This document shows, one piece after another, positions 1 to 5,990 of a DNA stretch of 9,468 nt. The stretch covers positions 1 through 9,468 of the forward strand of contig CAMLJR010000123.1 of NCBI GenBank assembly GCA_946480345.1, written 5' to 3'. The notes under the pieces are model-generated. The model was not told the origin of the DNA, searched no databases, and saw only the letters and a program-made list of their open reading frames with translations. The DNA comes from an uncultured Spongiibacteraceae bacterium (GTDB taxonomy: Bacteria; Pseudomonadota; Gammaproteobacteria; Pseudomonadales; CAMLJR01). A program made the translations under genes and the position numbers. Position 1 is the stretch's first letter. Every line of letters begins with the position of its first letter.

Positions 1-497
1 GCACGCTTGCCGGTTTCAACCTTCGGCCACGGTGTATCGAGACGGTCGTTCGATAAGCCATAAATGCCCGCTGCGATTCGCTGGGGCGAGACGCCACGAT
101 TCGAGCAGTAGTACAGGCCGTTATGAATGCCTCGCGACAGATCGCCGACCAGCAGATTGAAGCCGGCGTAATTTTCACCCTGGGTATGCGCAAACTCGGC
201 GAATTCGTCGGCGCTGCCCGAGCCGAGCAGGAAGTCGTGGGTCAGCTCGCCGCGCGAGCGCTGCCACGGTTCGCGCGGCGCGCCTTCGCGCACGTTGGTG
301 ATCGCGGCGAAGCGGCCGCTGCGGGTAATGCCGAGCCATGTGCCGCCGGCTTCGAGATCCTTGCCGGCGAAGAGTTGCGGCGCTTCCGGCCAAGGTTGTA
401 GCGGTCGAGCAGGGCGCGCGTAGTACTCATCGCGATTGGCGGCGATAACGAGCGGATAATCGGCATGCGCGGCGACGGCGAATAAAATCAGGCACAT
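1..497 (-). CDS. NRDE (TANGO2-like) family protein, 3' end outside window
   Basis: The minus strand is open from an ATG at 495-497 to the window edge, giving 165 residues of a family usually near 250, so the C-terminal third is missing. The protein begins MCLILFA and continues with PLVIAANRDEYYARP at about residues 15-29; the NRDE tetrapeptide gives the family (PF05742, Transport and Golgi organisation 2) its name. It also has GGTWLGITRSGRFAAITN at about 47-64, and a later CSNRG-containing stretch. Family knowledge: Cys2 is placed like an Ntn-hydrolase nucleophile, but the biochemical role in bacteria is not established. There is no signal peptide, so a cytoplasmic location is likely. The gene is divergent from lgt across a 56-bp gap, and no strong Shine-Dalgarno is seen before the ATG. 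The family call is confident; the function is unknown. Confidence 0.88.
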   Translation of the reverse strand, partial: MCLILFAVAAHADYPLVIAANRDEYYARPARPLQPWPEAPQLFAGKDLEAGGTWLGITRSGRFAAITNVREGAPREPWQRSRGELTHDFLLGSGSADEFAEFAHTQGENYAGFNLLVGDLSRGIHNGLYYCSNRGVSPQRIAAGIYGLSNDRLDTPWPKVETGKR

Positions 498-503
498 AAC
501 GCG

Positions 504-531
504 TTGCTTTCACTGAGTGGGCGGAGATAAT
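504..531 (+). promoter_or_regulatory. candidate sigma70-type promoter for lgt
   Basis: In the 56-bp gap between the divergent NRDE and lgt genes, TTGCTT (504-509) and GATAAT (526-531, five of six matches to TATAAT) are 16 bp apart. Transcription would start near 538, leaving a short leader of about 16 nt before the lgt ATG at 554. A weak purine-rich ribosome site (GGCGAG) precedes that ATG. The -35 match is poor, so this is only a candidate. Confidence 0.35.
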
Positions 532-553
532 AGCCGCTTTCGGCGAGAAACCC

Positions 554-1360
554 ATGCTGCAACATCCGGATATCGATCCCGTCGCGTTTGCCCTCGGTCC
601 GCTCAAAGTGCACTGGTATGGTCTGGCGTATCTCGCCGGTTTCGCATTGGCTTGGCTGCTGGCGCGGCGTCGCGCACAGCGAGCCGGTTCACCGGTCACG
701 CCGGCGCAAGTCGAGGACGTGGTTTTTTATGGCGCGCTCGGCGTCATCCTCGGTGGCCGCTTCGGCTACGTGCTGTTTTATAACTTCGATCAATTCCTGC
801 GCGATCCGCTTTGGCTATTCCGCGTCTGGGAAGGCGGCATGTCGTTTCATGGCGGCGCGCTCGGCGTAATCATCGCGATGGCGTGGTATGCGCGCGCGCA
901 GAAAATTCAGCTCGGCCGTTTGTGGGATTTCGTTGCGCCGCTGGTGCCGCTGGGCCTGTTGCTCGGCCGGCTTGCGAATTTTTTAAATCAGGAATTGTGG
1001 GGAAGATCGACCGACGTTGCCTGGGGCATGGTGTTTCCGCGCACCGATCCTGAGCGGCTCGTGCGTCATCCGTCGCAGTTGTATGAAGCATTGCTGGAAG
1101 GCGTGGTGCTGTTCGCAATCCTGTGGTGGTTTTCGCGCAAACCGCGACCGACGTATTCGGTTGGCGCATTGTTTTTATTCTTCTACGGCGTGTTCCGCTT
1201 TATCGTCGAATTTTTCCGCGAGCCCGACGCGCAGATTGGCTTCGCCGCGTTCGGCTGGATGAGTCGCGGCCAACAATTATGCGTGCCGATGATCATTATC
1301 GGTGCAGCGGTATTTATTTACGCGTATCGGCGGGCGGGAAGCGATGGCAATAAAAAATGA
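554..1360 (+). CDS. lgt: Prolipoprotein diacylglyceryl transferase Lgt
   Basis: Lgt transfers the diacylglyceryl group from phosphatidylglycerol to the lipobox cysteine of prolipoproteins, the first step of lipoprotein maturation in the inner membrane. The 268-residue product matches the usual length and aligns by eye with E. coli Lgt from end to end. HWYGL is at 20-24, FYNFDQF at 76-82 and GGMSFHGG at 94-101, containing the essential His (H99). The family signature [14 protein letters not shown] is at 138-151, with R139, N142 and E147. RHPSQLYE is at 171-178 and [14 protein letters not shown] at 214-227, where R215, E219 and R222 correspond to E. coli R239, E243 and R246. Several hydrophobic stretches form the membrane core. 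The Ala in GRLANF replaces the commoner Gly but is tolerated in the family. The lipoprotein encoded at 7159-8247 would be one of its substrates. Confidence 0.98.
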   Translation: MLQHPDIDPVAFALGPLKVHWYGLAYLAGFALAWLLARRRAQRAGSPVTPAQVEDVVFYGALGVILGGRFGYVLFYNFDQFLRDPLWLFRVWEGGMSFHGGALGVIIAMAWYARAQKIQLGRLWDFVAPLVPLGLLLGRLANFLNQELWGRSTDVAWGMVFPRTDPERLVRHPSQLYEALLEGVVLFAILWWFSRKPRPTYSVGALFLFFYGVFRFIVEFFREPDAQIGFAAFGWMSRGQQLCVPMIIIGAAVFIYAYRRAGSDGNKK

Positions 1361-1384
1361 GTACGCTGCGCGCACTCATTTTTT
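1352..1384. terminator. bidirectional Rho-independent terminator between lgt and thyA
   Basis: A long inverted repeat overlaps the lgt stop codon. The left arm is 1352-1366 and the right arm 1370-1384, with a three-base loop and one A/C mismatch. The outer part is A6 on the left and T6 on the right, so each strand ends its stem with a U-run. This suits the convergent lgt (+) and thyA (-), whose stop codon lies only 8 bp further on. Confidence 0.85.
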
Positions 1385-1391
1385 ATAACGT

Positions 1392-2225
1392 TTAAACGGC
1401 GATGGGTGCCTTGATCGCAGGATGCGGATCGTAGCCGGTGATTTCGAAATCATCGAAACGATAATCGAATATCGAAGCCGGTTTTCTTTTGATGACGAGC
1501 TGCGGCAGCGAGCGCGGCTCTCGCGATAGTTGCAGCTTTGCCTGCTCCAGGTGATTCAGATACAAGTGCACGTCGCCGCCAGTCCACACGAATTCGCCCA
1601 CGTCGTACCCGCATTGCTGCGCAATCATATGCGTCAGCAACGCGTAACTCGCGATATTGAACGGCGTTCCGAGCAGATAATCCTGACTTCGCGCCATCAA
1701 CATGCACGACAGCTTGTTGTCGGCGACGTAAAACTGAAACAGCGTGTGACACGCCGCTAACGCCATCCGGCCGGCTTCGACGTTTTGCTGCGGGCTCATG
1801 GATTCGTCGGGCAAATACTCGACGTTCCATGCGCAGACGATGTGGCGGCGCGAATTCGGATTCTTTTTTAACGCATCGATCAGCCGACTTATCTGATCGA
1901 TGGTTTTGCCATCCTTAGTCGGCCAACTCCGCCATTGAGCGCCGTAAAGCGGGCCGAGATCGCCGCTCTCCGTTGCCCACTCATCCCATATCGTCACGCC
2001 GTTTTCATTGAGATAGCGAACGTTGGTATCGCCATCGAGAAACCATAAAAGCTCATGGATGATCGATTTCAAATGCAGTTTCTTGGTCGTCAACAGAGGA
2101 AACCCCCGTTGCAGGTCGAAACGCATTTGCCGCCCAAACACGCTGAGCGTCCCGGTGCCGGTGCGATCGCCTTTTTGAGTTCCCTTTTCGAGAATCTCGC
2201 TCATCAGATCCAAATAAACTTTCAC
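1392..2225 (-). CDS. thyA: Thymidylate synthase ThyA
   Basis: ThyA methylates dUMP to dTMP using 5,10-methylene-tetrahydrofolate, which is oxidised to dihydrofolate. The 277 residues align with E. coli ThyA (264): RTGTGT at 21-26 (phosphate-binding R21), ELLWFLDG at 58-65, catalytic C159 in [22 protein letters not shown] at 185-197 (N190), [10 protein letters not shown] at 216-225 and the C-terminal IKAPIAV. The start is a GTG; its MKVYLDLM beginning matches the family N-terminus, and GGGA lies about 10 nt upstream. The 13 extra residues relative to E. coli sit in one loop (about 136-153) before the active site. The residue before the catalytic Cys is Ala instead of the near-invariant Pro. 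It lies downstream of the SnoaL/tetR/SDR series on the same strand with a 54-bp gap and no convincing terminator, so read-through is possible. Confidence 0.97.
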   Translation of the reverse strand: MKVYLDLMSEILEKGTQKGDRTGTGTLSVFGRQMRFDLQRGFPLLTTKKLHLKSIIHELLWFLDGDTNVRYLNENGVTIWDEWATESGDLGPLYGAQWRSWPTKDGKTIDQISRLIDALKKNPNSRRHIVCAWNVEYLPDESMSPQQNVEAGRMALAACHTLFQFYVADNKLSCMLMARSQDYLLGTPFNIASYALLTHMIAQQCGYDVGEFVWTGGDVHLYLNHLEQAKLQLSREPRSLPQLVIKRKPASIFDYRFDDFEITGYDPHPAIKAPIAV

Positions 2226-2279
2226 AGCTTCACTATCCCAAAGAAAACACGAGTTATTTCGTTTGCAGTGCTGGCGACA

Positions 2280-2699
2280 TTAGAAACTCAGTTCGAACGA
2301 TTGATCGAAGCGAACGAAGCGGCGCGCGATCTTCCAGCCATCGGCGGTTTTTAACACGGTGTCTTTCATGCGGCCGGTGACGACGATTTGTGCTGCCATC
2401 GGTGCGGCGCCCGCATTGACGTTCATGAAAAAATAATTCGCGAATACTTGGCCGTTCTCTTCTTCGACATACAGGTTGAAGTTGTAGTGGCGGTTTTTTC
2501 CCGCTGCCCGCCGATCGGATTCCTTCGCGTGTTCGATTTGTTCGGCAATGCCGGTGTACGACATCGGAATGCCTTCCATTTCGGTGACCACATCCGGAGC
2601 GTAGAGCTTCTCAAGTTCCGCCCAATCGGCATAGTCCGAGCAATGGGCAAAGCGGGCGATCAATTCTTGAATGGCAATTTTGTCTTCGATAGTCAGCAT
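2280..2699 (-). CDS. SnoaL-like (NTF2-fold) domain protein 1
   Basis: The product is a 139-residue, single-domain protein without signal peptide. Its pattern is that of SnoaL_4-type NTF2-fold proteins: an N-terminal helix ending in RFAHCSDYADW (16-26), LEKLYAPDV (29-37), a helix around 51-66, then beta strands with NRHYNFNLYVEEENG (69-83), GRMKDTVLKTADGW (109-122) and ARRFVRFD at the end. The fold includes hydratases, dehydratases, isomerases and binding proteins. The Asp (D22) and the strand His (H71) used by several dehydratases are present, but the usual Tyr five residues before the Asp is Phe (F17). Catalysis may therefore differ or be absent. The ATG has a good ribosome site (GGAGA, 6 nt before it). 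It lies 43 bp downstream of the TetR gene, in the same direction. The substrate is unknown. Confidence 0.85.
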   Translation of the reverse strand: MLTIEDKIAIQELIARFAHCSDYADWAELEKLYAPDVVTEMEGIPMSYTGIAEQIEHAKESDRRAAGKNRHYNFNLYVEEENGQVFANYFFMNVNAGAAPMAAQIVVTGRMKDTVLKTADGWKIARRFVRFDQSFELSF

Positions 2700-2742
2700 G
2701 CCGGGTCTCCAGAGTTGGTAGATGATTCGAGGGTTCAGTAAT

Positions 2743-3459
2743 TTATTTTTCGTCGCTCAACGCGTTAAAAAGCGCTGCTTCGTCCAGTTGCTCACCGCGT
2801 GCGGCTGCGGCAGCGTGCAGCAGACAAACCAGATTCTGCTTCCACAGCAATGGCTTTTCGGCGAACACTGCGGCGACTTGTTTCAGCAAGGGTATCTCAT
2901 TATCGGACCGCGCTTTCACGGCCATTCGGGCGAGCGCCGGATAATCCGCGCCCTTTGTTTCCAATGCTCGAATATGCAGCGCGTTTACCGCCCCGCCGAT
3001 CACAATCTCATTCAGTTTCCGTTGCAGGAGCAAACCATCGCGAGGATGTATGCCGCGGTCGCGCAGCACCCCGACGCACAGCTCGGCTCGGTCGATCTCG
3101 ACTTCCGGACCCTGACCGCCGGCCATGAACGACGTGAGAATATCGCCGGGACCCGTGAGCAATTCGAACAGCGCCAGCGCGTGTTCGCATACATAAACCG
3201 CCCAGCTTTGTCCTCGATCGATCGGGAACGGATGTCTATGCGCTACCCGCGCGCTGGCGAGGCGCACCAGCTCGTCGCGATTCGCGACATAGTTGTACAG
3301 CACGGTAACCCGGACGCCGAGCCGCTCGGCTACCGCTGCCATCGTTAGATTTTCGAGGCCGATGGAGACACCAGCGTCGAGAACATCCTCCAGCGACAGT
3401 CGGCGTGGTCGACCGACTGGTCTGGGCAATTTGGCCGGAGCGATGACGGGTTCAGTCAT
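2743..3459 (-). CDS. TetR-family transcriptional regulator
   Basis: The product has 238 residues. A basic N-terminal arm (RPVGRPRRLS, 13-22) precedes a TetR-type helix-turn-helix: VLDAGVSIGLENLTMAAVAE at 26-45 and RLGVRVTVLYNYVANRDELV at 46-65, with the typical LYNYVANRDEL end of the recognition helix. The rest is a helical ligand-binding and dimerisation region of normal length, not assignable to a ligand. Such regulators usually repress their own cluster until a small molecule binds. It sits inside the cluster, 33 bp after the epimerase-like gene and 43 bp before the SnoaL-like gene, so it is probably cotranscribed and autoregulated. The palindrome at 5371-5382 in the cluster's divergent promoter region is its most likely operator (inference). 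No clear Shine-Dalgarno is seen before the ATG. Confidence 0.93.
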   Translation of the reverse strand: MTEPVIAPAKLPRPVGRPRRLSLEDVLDAGVSIGLENLTMAAVAERLGVRVTVLYNYVANRDELVRLASARVAHRHPFPIDRGQSWAVYVCEHALALFELLTGPGDILTSFMAGGQGPEVEIDRAELCVGVLRDRGIHPRDGLLLQRKLNEIVIGGAVNALHIRALETKGADYPALARMAVKARSDNEIPLLKQVAAVFAEKPLLWKQNLVCLLHAAAAARGEQLDEAALFNALSDEK

Positions 3460-3492
3460 GGTGTTTGCGCGATCGACAAAAAAGGCAGCACA

Positions 3493-4401
3493 TTACCCGG
3501 CGCTGTATTGCGCGACAACCTCTTCGATAGCTCGCCGGATGTCATGACGGCGATAACCCAGCAGCGCTTGCTCTTGCGCGTCGGGCTCGTAACTCACCGT
3601 ACTGCCGCGTCCGGTGAAGATCGCCATATCGGGCAGCAACGGATGTTCCTGATCCAGCGACGGTACTTTCGTATTGTTTCCGACTGCATCGAAAAAGTAC
3701 TGGAAGTACTGCGCGAAGCTGAGGTTTTCATCGCCGACCAGATAGGCTTTGCCCGATTCGCCTCGTTGCAGTGCGCCCCAAATGGCCTCGGATAACGATT
3801 GCGTCGAAATAAAGTTCGAGCCGCCTGCCGGTCCAAAGGCAGGGATACCTTCGATATAACCGCGTGCATACGCGACGTATGCTTCGAACATCGGGATGGA
3901 AAGCCCCGGCACGGTGCCGACCACAAACGGCGCGTTGACACTGCACACGCTGAAGTCTTTCGTCGCCAAGGCGCGCACGCGCTGATCGGCTTCATGGCGC
4001 GAGCGCACGTAAGGCACGGTGTCGATTAAGGCCGGCGCCACCTGCGGGTAGAAACTTCCGACATAGACGACTTTACGCACGCCGGCAGCGCGCGCGAGTT
4101 CAACGAAGCGGGGTATCGCTTCGCTATTGACCTGCTCCCAGTAACGATCGGCATCCGCGCCCTGCGGAATGTGCCGAATGTCATGGCCCGCCGCGAACAC
4201 AATCGCATCGAACGGTGCGAGATCGTCGCGGCTGAAGTCGCCCTTGGTGTAATCGCCACGCAGGGTTTGCATTTTGGCCATCGGGGTTTCCGGCGCCGGT
4301 GCATTGCGGGCGGCAATGGCCACCTCATTGCCCTGGGCCTGCAGATAACACGCCGCATGGCCGCCGATCATTCCGGTACCGCCGACTACGAGAATTTTCA
4401 T
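3493..4401 (-). CDS. Atypical SDR / NAD-dependent epimerase-dehydratase-like protein
   Basis: The 302-residue product starts with a Rossmann beta strand and glycine motif, MKILVVGGTGMIGGH (1-15). It continues with VAIAARN (27-33), LRGDYTKGD (47-55), DAIVFAAGHD (65-74), VVYVGSF (111-117), FVVGTVPG (159-166) and a C-terminal substrate lobe. This is the extended/atypical SDR class (epimerase, reductase or isomerase-like, NAD(P)-binding). The catalytic Y-x3-K is not intact: the Tyr is at 131, but Arg (R135) replaces the Lys, so it may reduce a substrate differently or mainly bind one. The start has an excellent ribosome site (GAGGA about 6 nt upstream). It lies 39 bp downstream of the SDR gene and 33 bp upstream of tetR, on the same strand. 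The fold is certain; the reaction is unknown. Confidence 0.88.
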   Translation of the reverse strand: MKILVVGGTGMIGGHAACYLQAQGNEVAIAARNAPAPETPMAKMQTLRGDYTKGDFSRDDLAPFDAIVFAAGHDIRHIPQGADADRYWEQVNSEAIPRFVELARAAGVRKVVYVGSFYPQVAPALIDTVPYVRSRHEADQRVRALATKDFSVCSVNAPFVVGTVPGLSIPMFEAYVAYARGYIEGIPAFGPAGGSNFISTQSLSEAIWGALQRGESGKAYLVGDENLSFAQYFQYFFDAVGNNTKVPSLDQEHPLLPDMAIFTGRGSTVSYEPDAQEQALLGYRRHDIRRAIEEVVAQYSAG

Positions 4402-4440
4402 GGATATTCCTCACTGGCCCGTCGTATCGACGAGAAAAAA

Positions 4441-5277
4441 TTAAAAATTAAAACCGTTACCCGCGACCACCGGAACATTGGTCCAGAGGCCTTTCGGATC
4501 GCGATACCAACCCGCAGCGGCCAAGGCGCCGCCATCAAGATTGATCGTCGTGCCGGTAATCCAGCTCGATAATTCGGATGCGAGAAACAGCGCCGCTCCC
4601 GCTGCATCCTGCGGTGTGCCGAAGCGCCCGAGCGGAATCCAGCGCGGAATATGTTCACGATGTTCCTCGGCAATTAAGGCATGCACGGGAACCTGCGGCG
4701 TTTCCGTTGTTTCCGGTGCGATCGCATTCACGCGAATGCCGACGGGGCCGAGTTCGAGCGCGAGGCTGCGGGTGAATCCGGTAATCGCGTGCTTCATCGC
4801 CGAATACACCGTCGTCATCGGAATACCGCGGAATGCTTCGATCGATGAAATCGAAATGATGCTGCCGCCCGGCGCGTTCTTACGCAGCAGCGGAATGGCC
4901 GCGCGCGAGACAACGAACACCGATTTCAAATTGGTCGCGTAAAGCTGATCGTATTCATCGTCGCTCAGGTATTCGAACGGCTTAATAATGCCGTGAAAAT
5001 CGCCGACGTTATTGACCAGTACATCGAGCCCGCCAAAACGCTGTTCGACTGCGTTCATCAACGTGGCTACCTGCGCGCTGTCGCGCACATCGGTTACCGA
5101 CACCAGCGCACTGATATTCGAGGCTTTCAGCGCTTCTTCAATATCCTTCGCGCGCTGCGGATCGATCTCGGCGACCACCACATTCGCCTCCGCTTTGCCG
5201 AACGCTTCGGCAATGGCGCGGCCGATACCCGCACCACCGCCCGTTATCAATGCGGTTTTTCCGGTGAAATTGATCAT
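4441..5277 (-). CDS. Classical SDR-family oxidoreductase
   Basis: The 278-residue product, starting MINFTGK, is a classical short-chain dehydrogenase/reductase. TGGGAGIG (12-19) binds the cofactor, and the acidic AEID (36-39) after the second strand suggests NAD(H) rather than NADP(H). NNVG (89-92), N116, S145 in SISSIEAF, and Y158-x3-K162 complete the catalytic tetrad. NAIAPETTETP and the GTTINLDGG end of the core are also typical. About 28 residues follow the core (GWYRDPKGLW...), longer than in minimal SDRs. Such enzymes interconvert secondary alcohols and ketones. A start 60 bp upstream is open in frame, but the internal ATG fits the family N-terminus and has GGAG 11 nt upstream. It is the first gene of the minus-strand series and is transcribed from the divergent region 5278-5470. 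The substrate is not assignable. Confidence 0.95.
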   Translation of the reverse strand: MINFTGKTALITGGGAGIGRAIAEAFGKAEANVVVAEIDPQRAKDIEEALKASNISALVSVTDVRDSAQVATLMNAVEQRFGGLDVLVNNVGDFHGIIKPFEYLSDDEYDQLYATNLKSVFVVSRAAIPLLRKNAPGGSIISISSIEAFRGIPMTTVYSAMKHAITGFTRSLALELGPVGIRVNAIAPETTETPQVPVHALIAEEHREHIPRWIPLGRFGTPQDAAGAALFLASELSSWITGTTINLDGGALAAAGWYRDPKGLWTNVPVVAGNGFNF

Positions 5278-5343
5278 TATTCTGTGAGCTCCGATAACCA
5301 TTGATGTGATTGGCGCCGCGCGGCCGAACCTTAACATGGCCGT

Positions 5344-5414
5344 TTTCTAGCCACAATTAATTTTCGTACAATATTCGAATATCAATTGATCATCGGTGGA
5401 ATACGGAATATTTT
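5344..5414. promoter_or_regulatory. candidate divergent promoter region of the SDR/SnoaL module
   Basis: This AT-rich core lies in the 193-bp gap between the SDR gene (-) and SnoaL-like gene 2 (+). On the plus strand, TTGATC (5386-5391) and TATTTT (5409-5414) are 17 bp apart and would give a leader of about 50 nt. On the minus strand, TTGATA (5385-5380) pairs with ATTAAT (5361-5356) at 18 bp. TTGTAC (5371-5366) with TAGAAA (5349-5344) at 16 bp is an alternative. The matches are moderate and none is proven. Confidence 0.35.
5371..5382. promoter_or_regulatory. 12-bp perfect palindrome, candidate operator
   Basis: ATATTCGAATAT is a perfect two-fold symmetric site. It falls inside the spacer and -35 of the candidate minus-strand promoter and directly upstream of the candidate plus-strand -35, so one bound dimer could control both directions. 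Position and symmetry suit a TetR-family operator; the cluster's own regulator (2743-3459) is the obvious candidate. Binding is inferred, not shown. Confidence 0.4.
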
Positions 5415-5458
5415 TGTGCGGACAACCACATCGAGTTTCGCTAACAGGAAAAACGCTT

Positions 5459-5469
5459 AGGGGACCCCT
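5459..5469. promoter_or_regulatory. odd-symmetric dyad AGGGGACCCCT over the ribosome site of SnoaL-like gene 2
   Basis: AGGGG, one central A and CCCCT form a perfect 5+1+5 inverted repeat that ends one base before the ATG at 5471. The AGGGG half serves as the Shine-Dalgarno (7 nt to the start), which supports 5471 over the upstream in-frame GTG. The one-base centre cannot close an intramolecular hairpin, so any regulatory role would be as a DNA site. It may be chance. Confidence 0.4.
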
Positions 5470-5470
5470 C

Positions 5471-5932
5471 ATGCAATCACTGGAGTTTCTGCTGACGAAA
5501 TCGGAGATCGAGCAGCGTTACATTCGTTATTGCGAGCTGATCGATCACGGCAAGCAATTCGATTGGATGGGCGAAGTATTCACCGCAGATACGGTCGGCG
5601 AATACGCGCAATACAACAACGTCGTCCACGGCCTTCCCGATCTCATCAAAGCGCTGCATTTCAATTTGGGGCCGGAAGGCAATTGCGGAAACACGCAGCA
5701 CAACGTCGGCAATTTCCGCATCGCGGTAGAAGGCGATACCGCTTACTCGAAAGCGCATTTTTACGCAGTTCACGAAGGCCGCAATCGCTTCGAGGGCGAG
5801 GTGTATTCAATGTGGGGAGAATACGAGGATCGCTGGATCTGCAAGCCCGAAGGCTGGCGCGTCGCACGCCGCATTTATCATGTATTTCTGACGCAGGGCC
5901 CCGCCGGCGTTGTATCGCGCAATGTCGCATGA
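5471..5932 (+). CDS. SnoaL-like (NTF2-fold) domain protein 2
   Basis: The 153-residue product has the NTF2-like layout: a long N-terminal helix with RYIRYCELIDHGKQFDWMGE (16-35), VFTADTVGEY (36-45), a helix around 55-66, a NTQHNVGNFRIAVEGDTAYS strand region (74-93), a strand around FEGEVYSMWGEYEDRW and a final GWRVARRIYHVFL (128-140). It carries Tyr20-x4-Asp25, His77 and Arg133/Arg134, resembling the Tyr/Asp/His(/Arg) set of SnoaL-like dehydratases such as BaiE and scytalone dehydratase. This makes it the best catalytic candidate of the three. The ATG at 5471 has AGGGG 7 nt upstream. A GTG at 5396 would add 25 residues with no domain resemblance. It is divergent from the SDR gene, shares its promoter region and is convergent with SnoaL-like gene 3. 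There is no signal peptide and the substrate is unknown. Confidence 0.85.
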   Translation: MQSLEFLLTKSEIEQRYIRYCELIDHGKQFDWMGEVFTADTVGEYAQYNNVVHGLPDLIKALHFNLGPEGNCGNTQHNVGNFRIAVEGDTAYSKAHFYAVHEGRNRFEGEVYSMWGEYEDRWICKPEGWRVARRIYHVFLTQGPAGVVSRNVA

Positions 5933-5956
5933 CATCGCGCGTCCAGCGGCGTTAAT

Positions 5957-5980
5957 AAAAAAACCGCCGGTATTCGGCGG
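5957..5980 (-). terminator. Rho-independent terminator for SnoaL-like gene 3
   Basis: CCGCCG (5964-5969) pairs with CGGCGG (5975-5980) around a five-base loop, and seven As (5957-5963) become a U7 run when read on the minus strand. It lies 10 bp beyond the stop of the minus-strand gene at 5991. In the plus direction no T-run follows the stem, so it probably terminates SnoaL-like gene 2 less well. Confidence 0.8.
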
Positions 5981-5990
5981 CTTCTGACAA

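Noticed and set aside
242..466. Open reading frame on the minus strand within the NRDE gene.
   Set aside because: It is an alternative frame of the NRDE gene, whose own frame gives MCLILFA and NRDE and is open through the region to the edge.
1389..1398. Palindrome CGTTTAAACG over the thyA stop codon.
   Set aside because: It is short, lies at a gene end beside an explained terminator, and has no promoter context.
2249..2262. Possible terminator hairpin between SnoaL-like gene 1 and thyA.
   Set aside because: The stem is only four base pairs (ACGA/TCGT) with no good U-run, too weak to call.
5278..5337. 20-residue upstream extension of the SDR.
   Set aside because: Classical SDRs begin just before the first beta strand (MINFTGK here); the extension has no targeting features.
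5396..5470. Upstream GTG start adding 25 residues to SnoaL-like gene 2.
   Set aside because: The extension overlaps the candidate promoter -10 and lacks domain resemblance, while the ATG at 5471 has AGGGG at good spacing.
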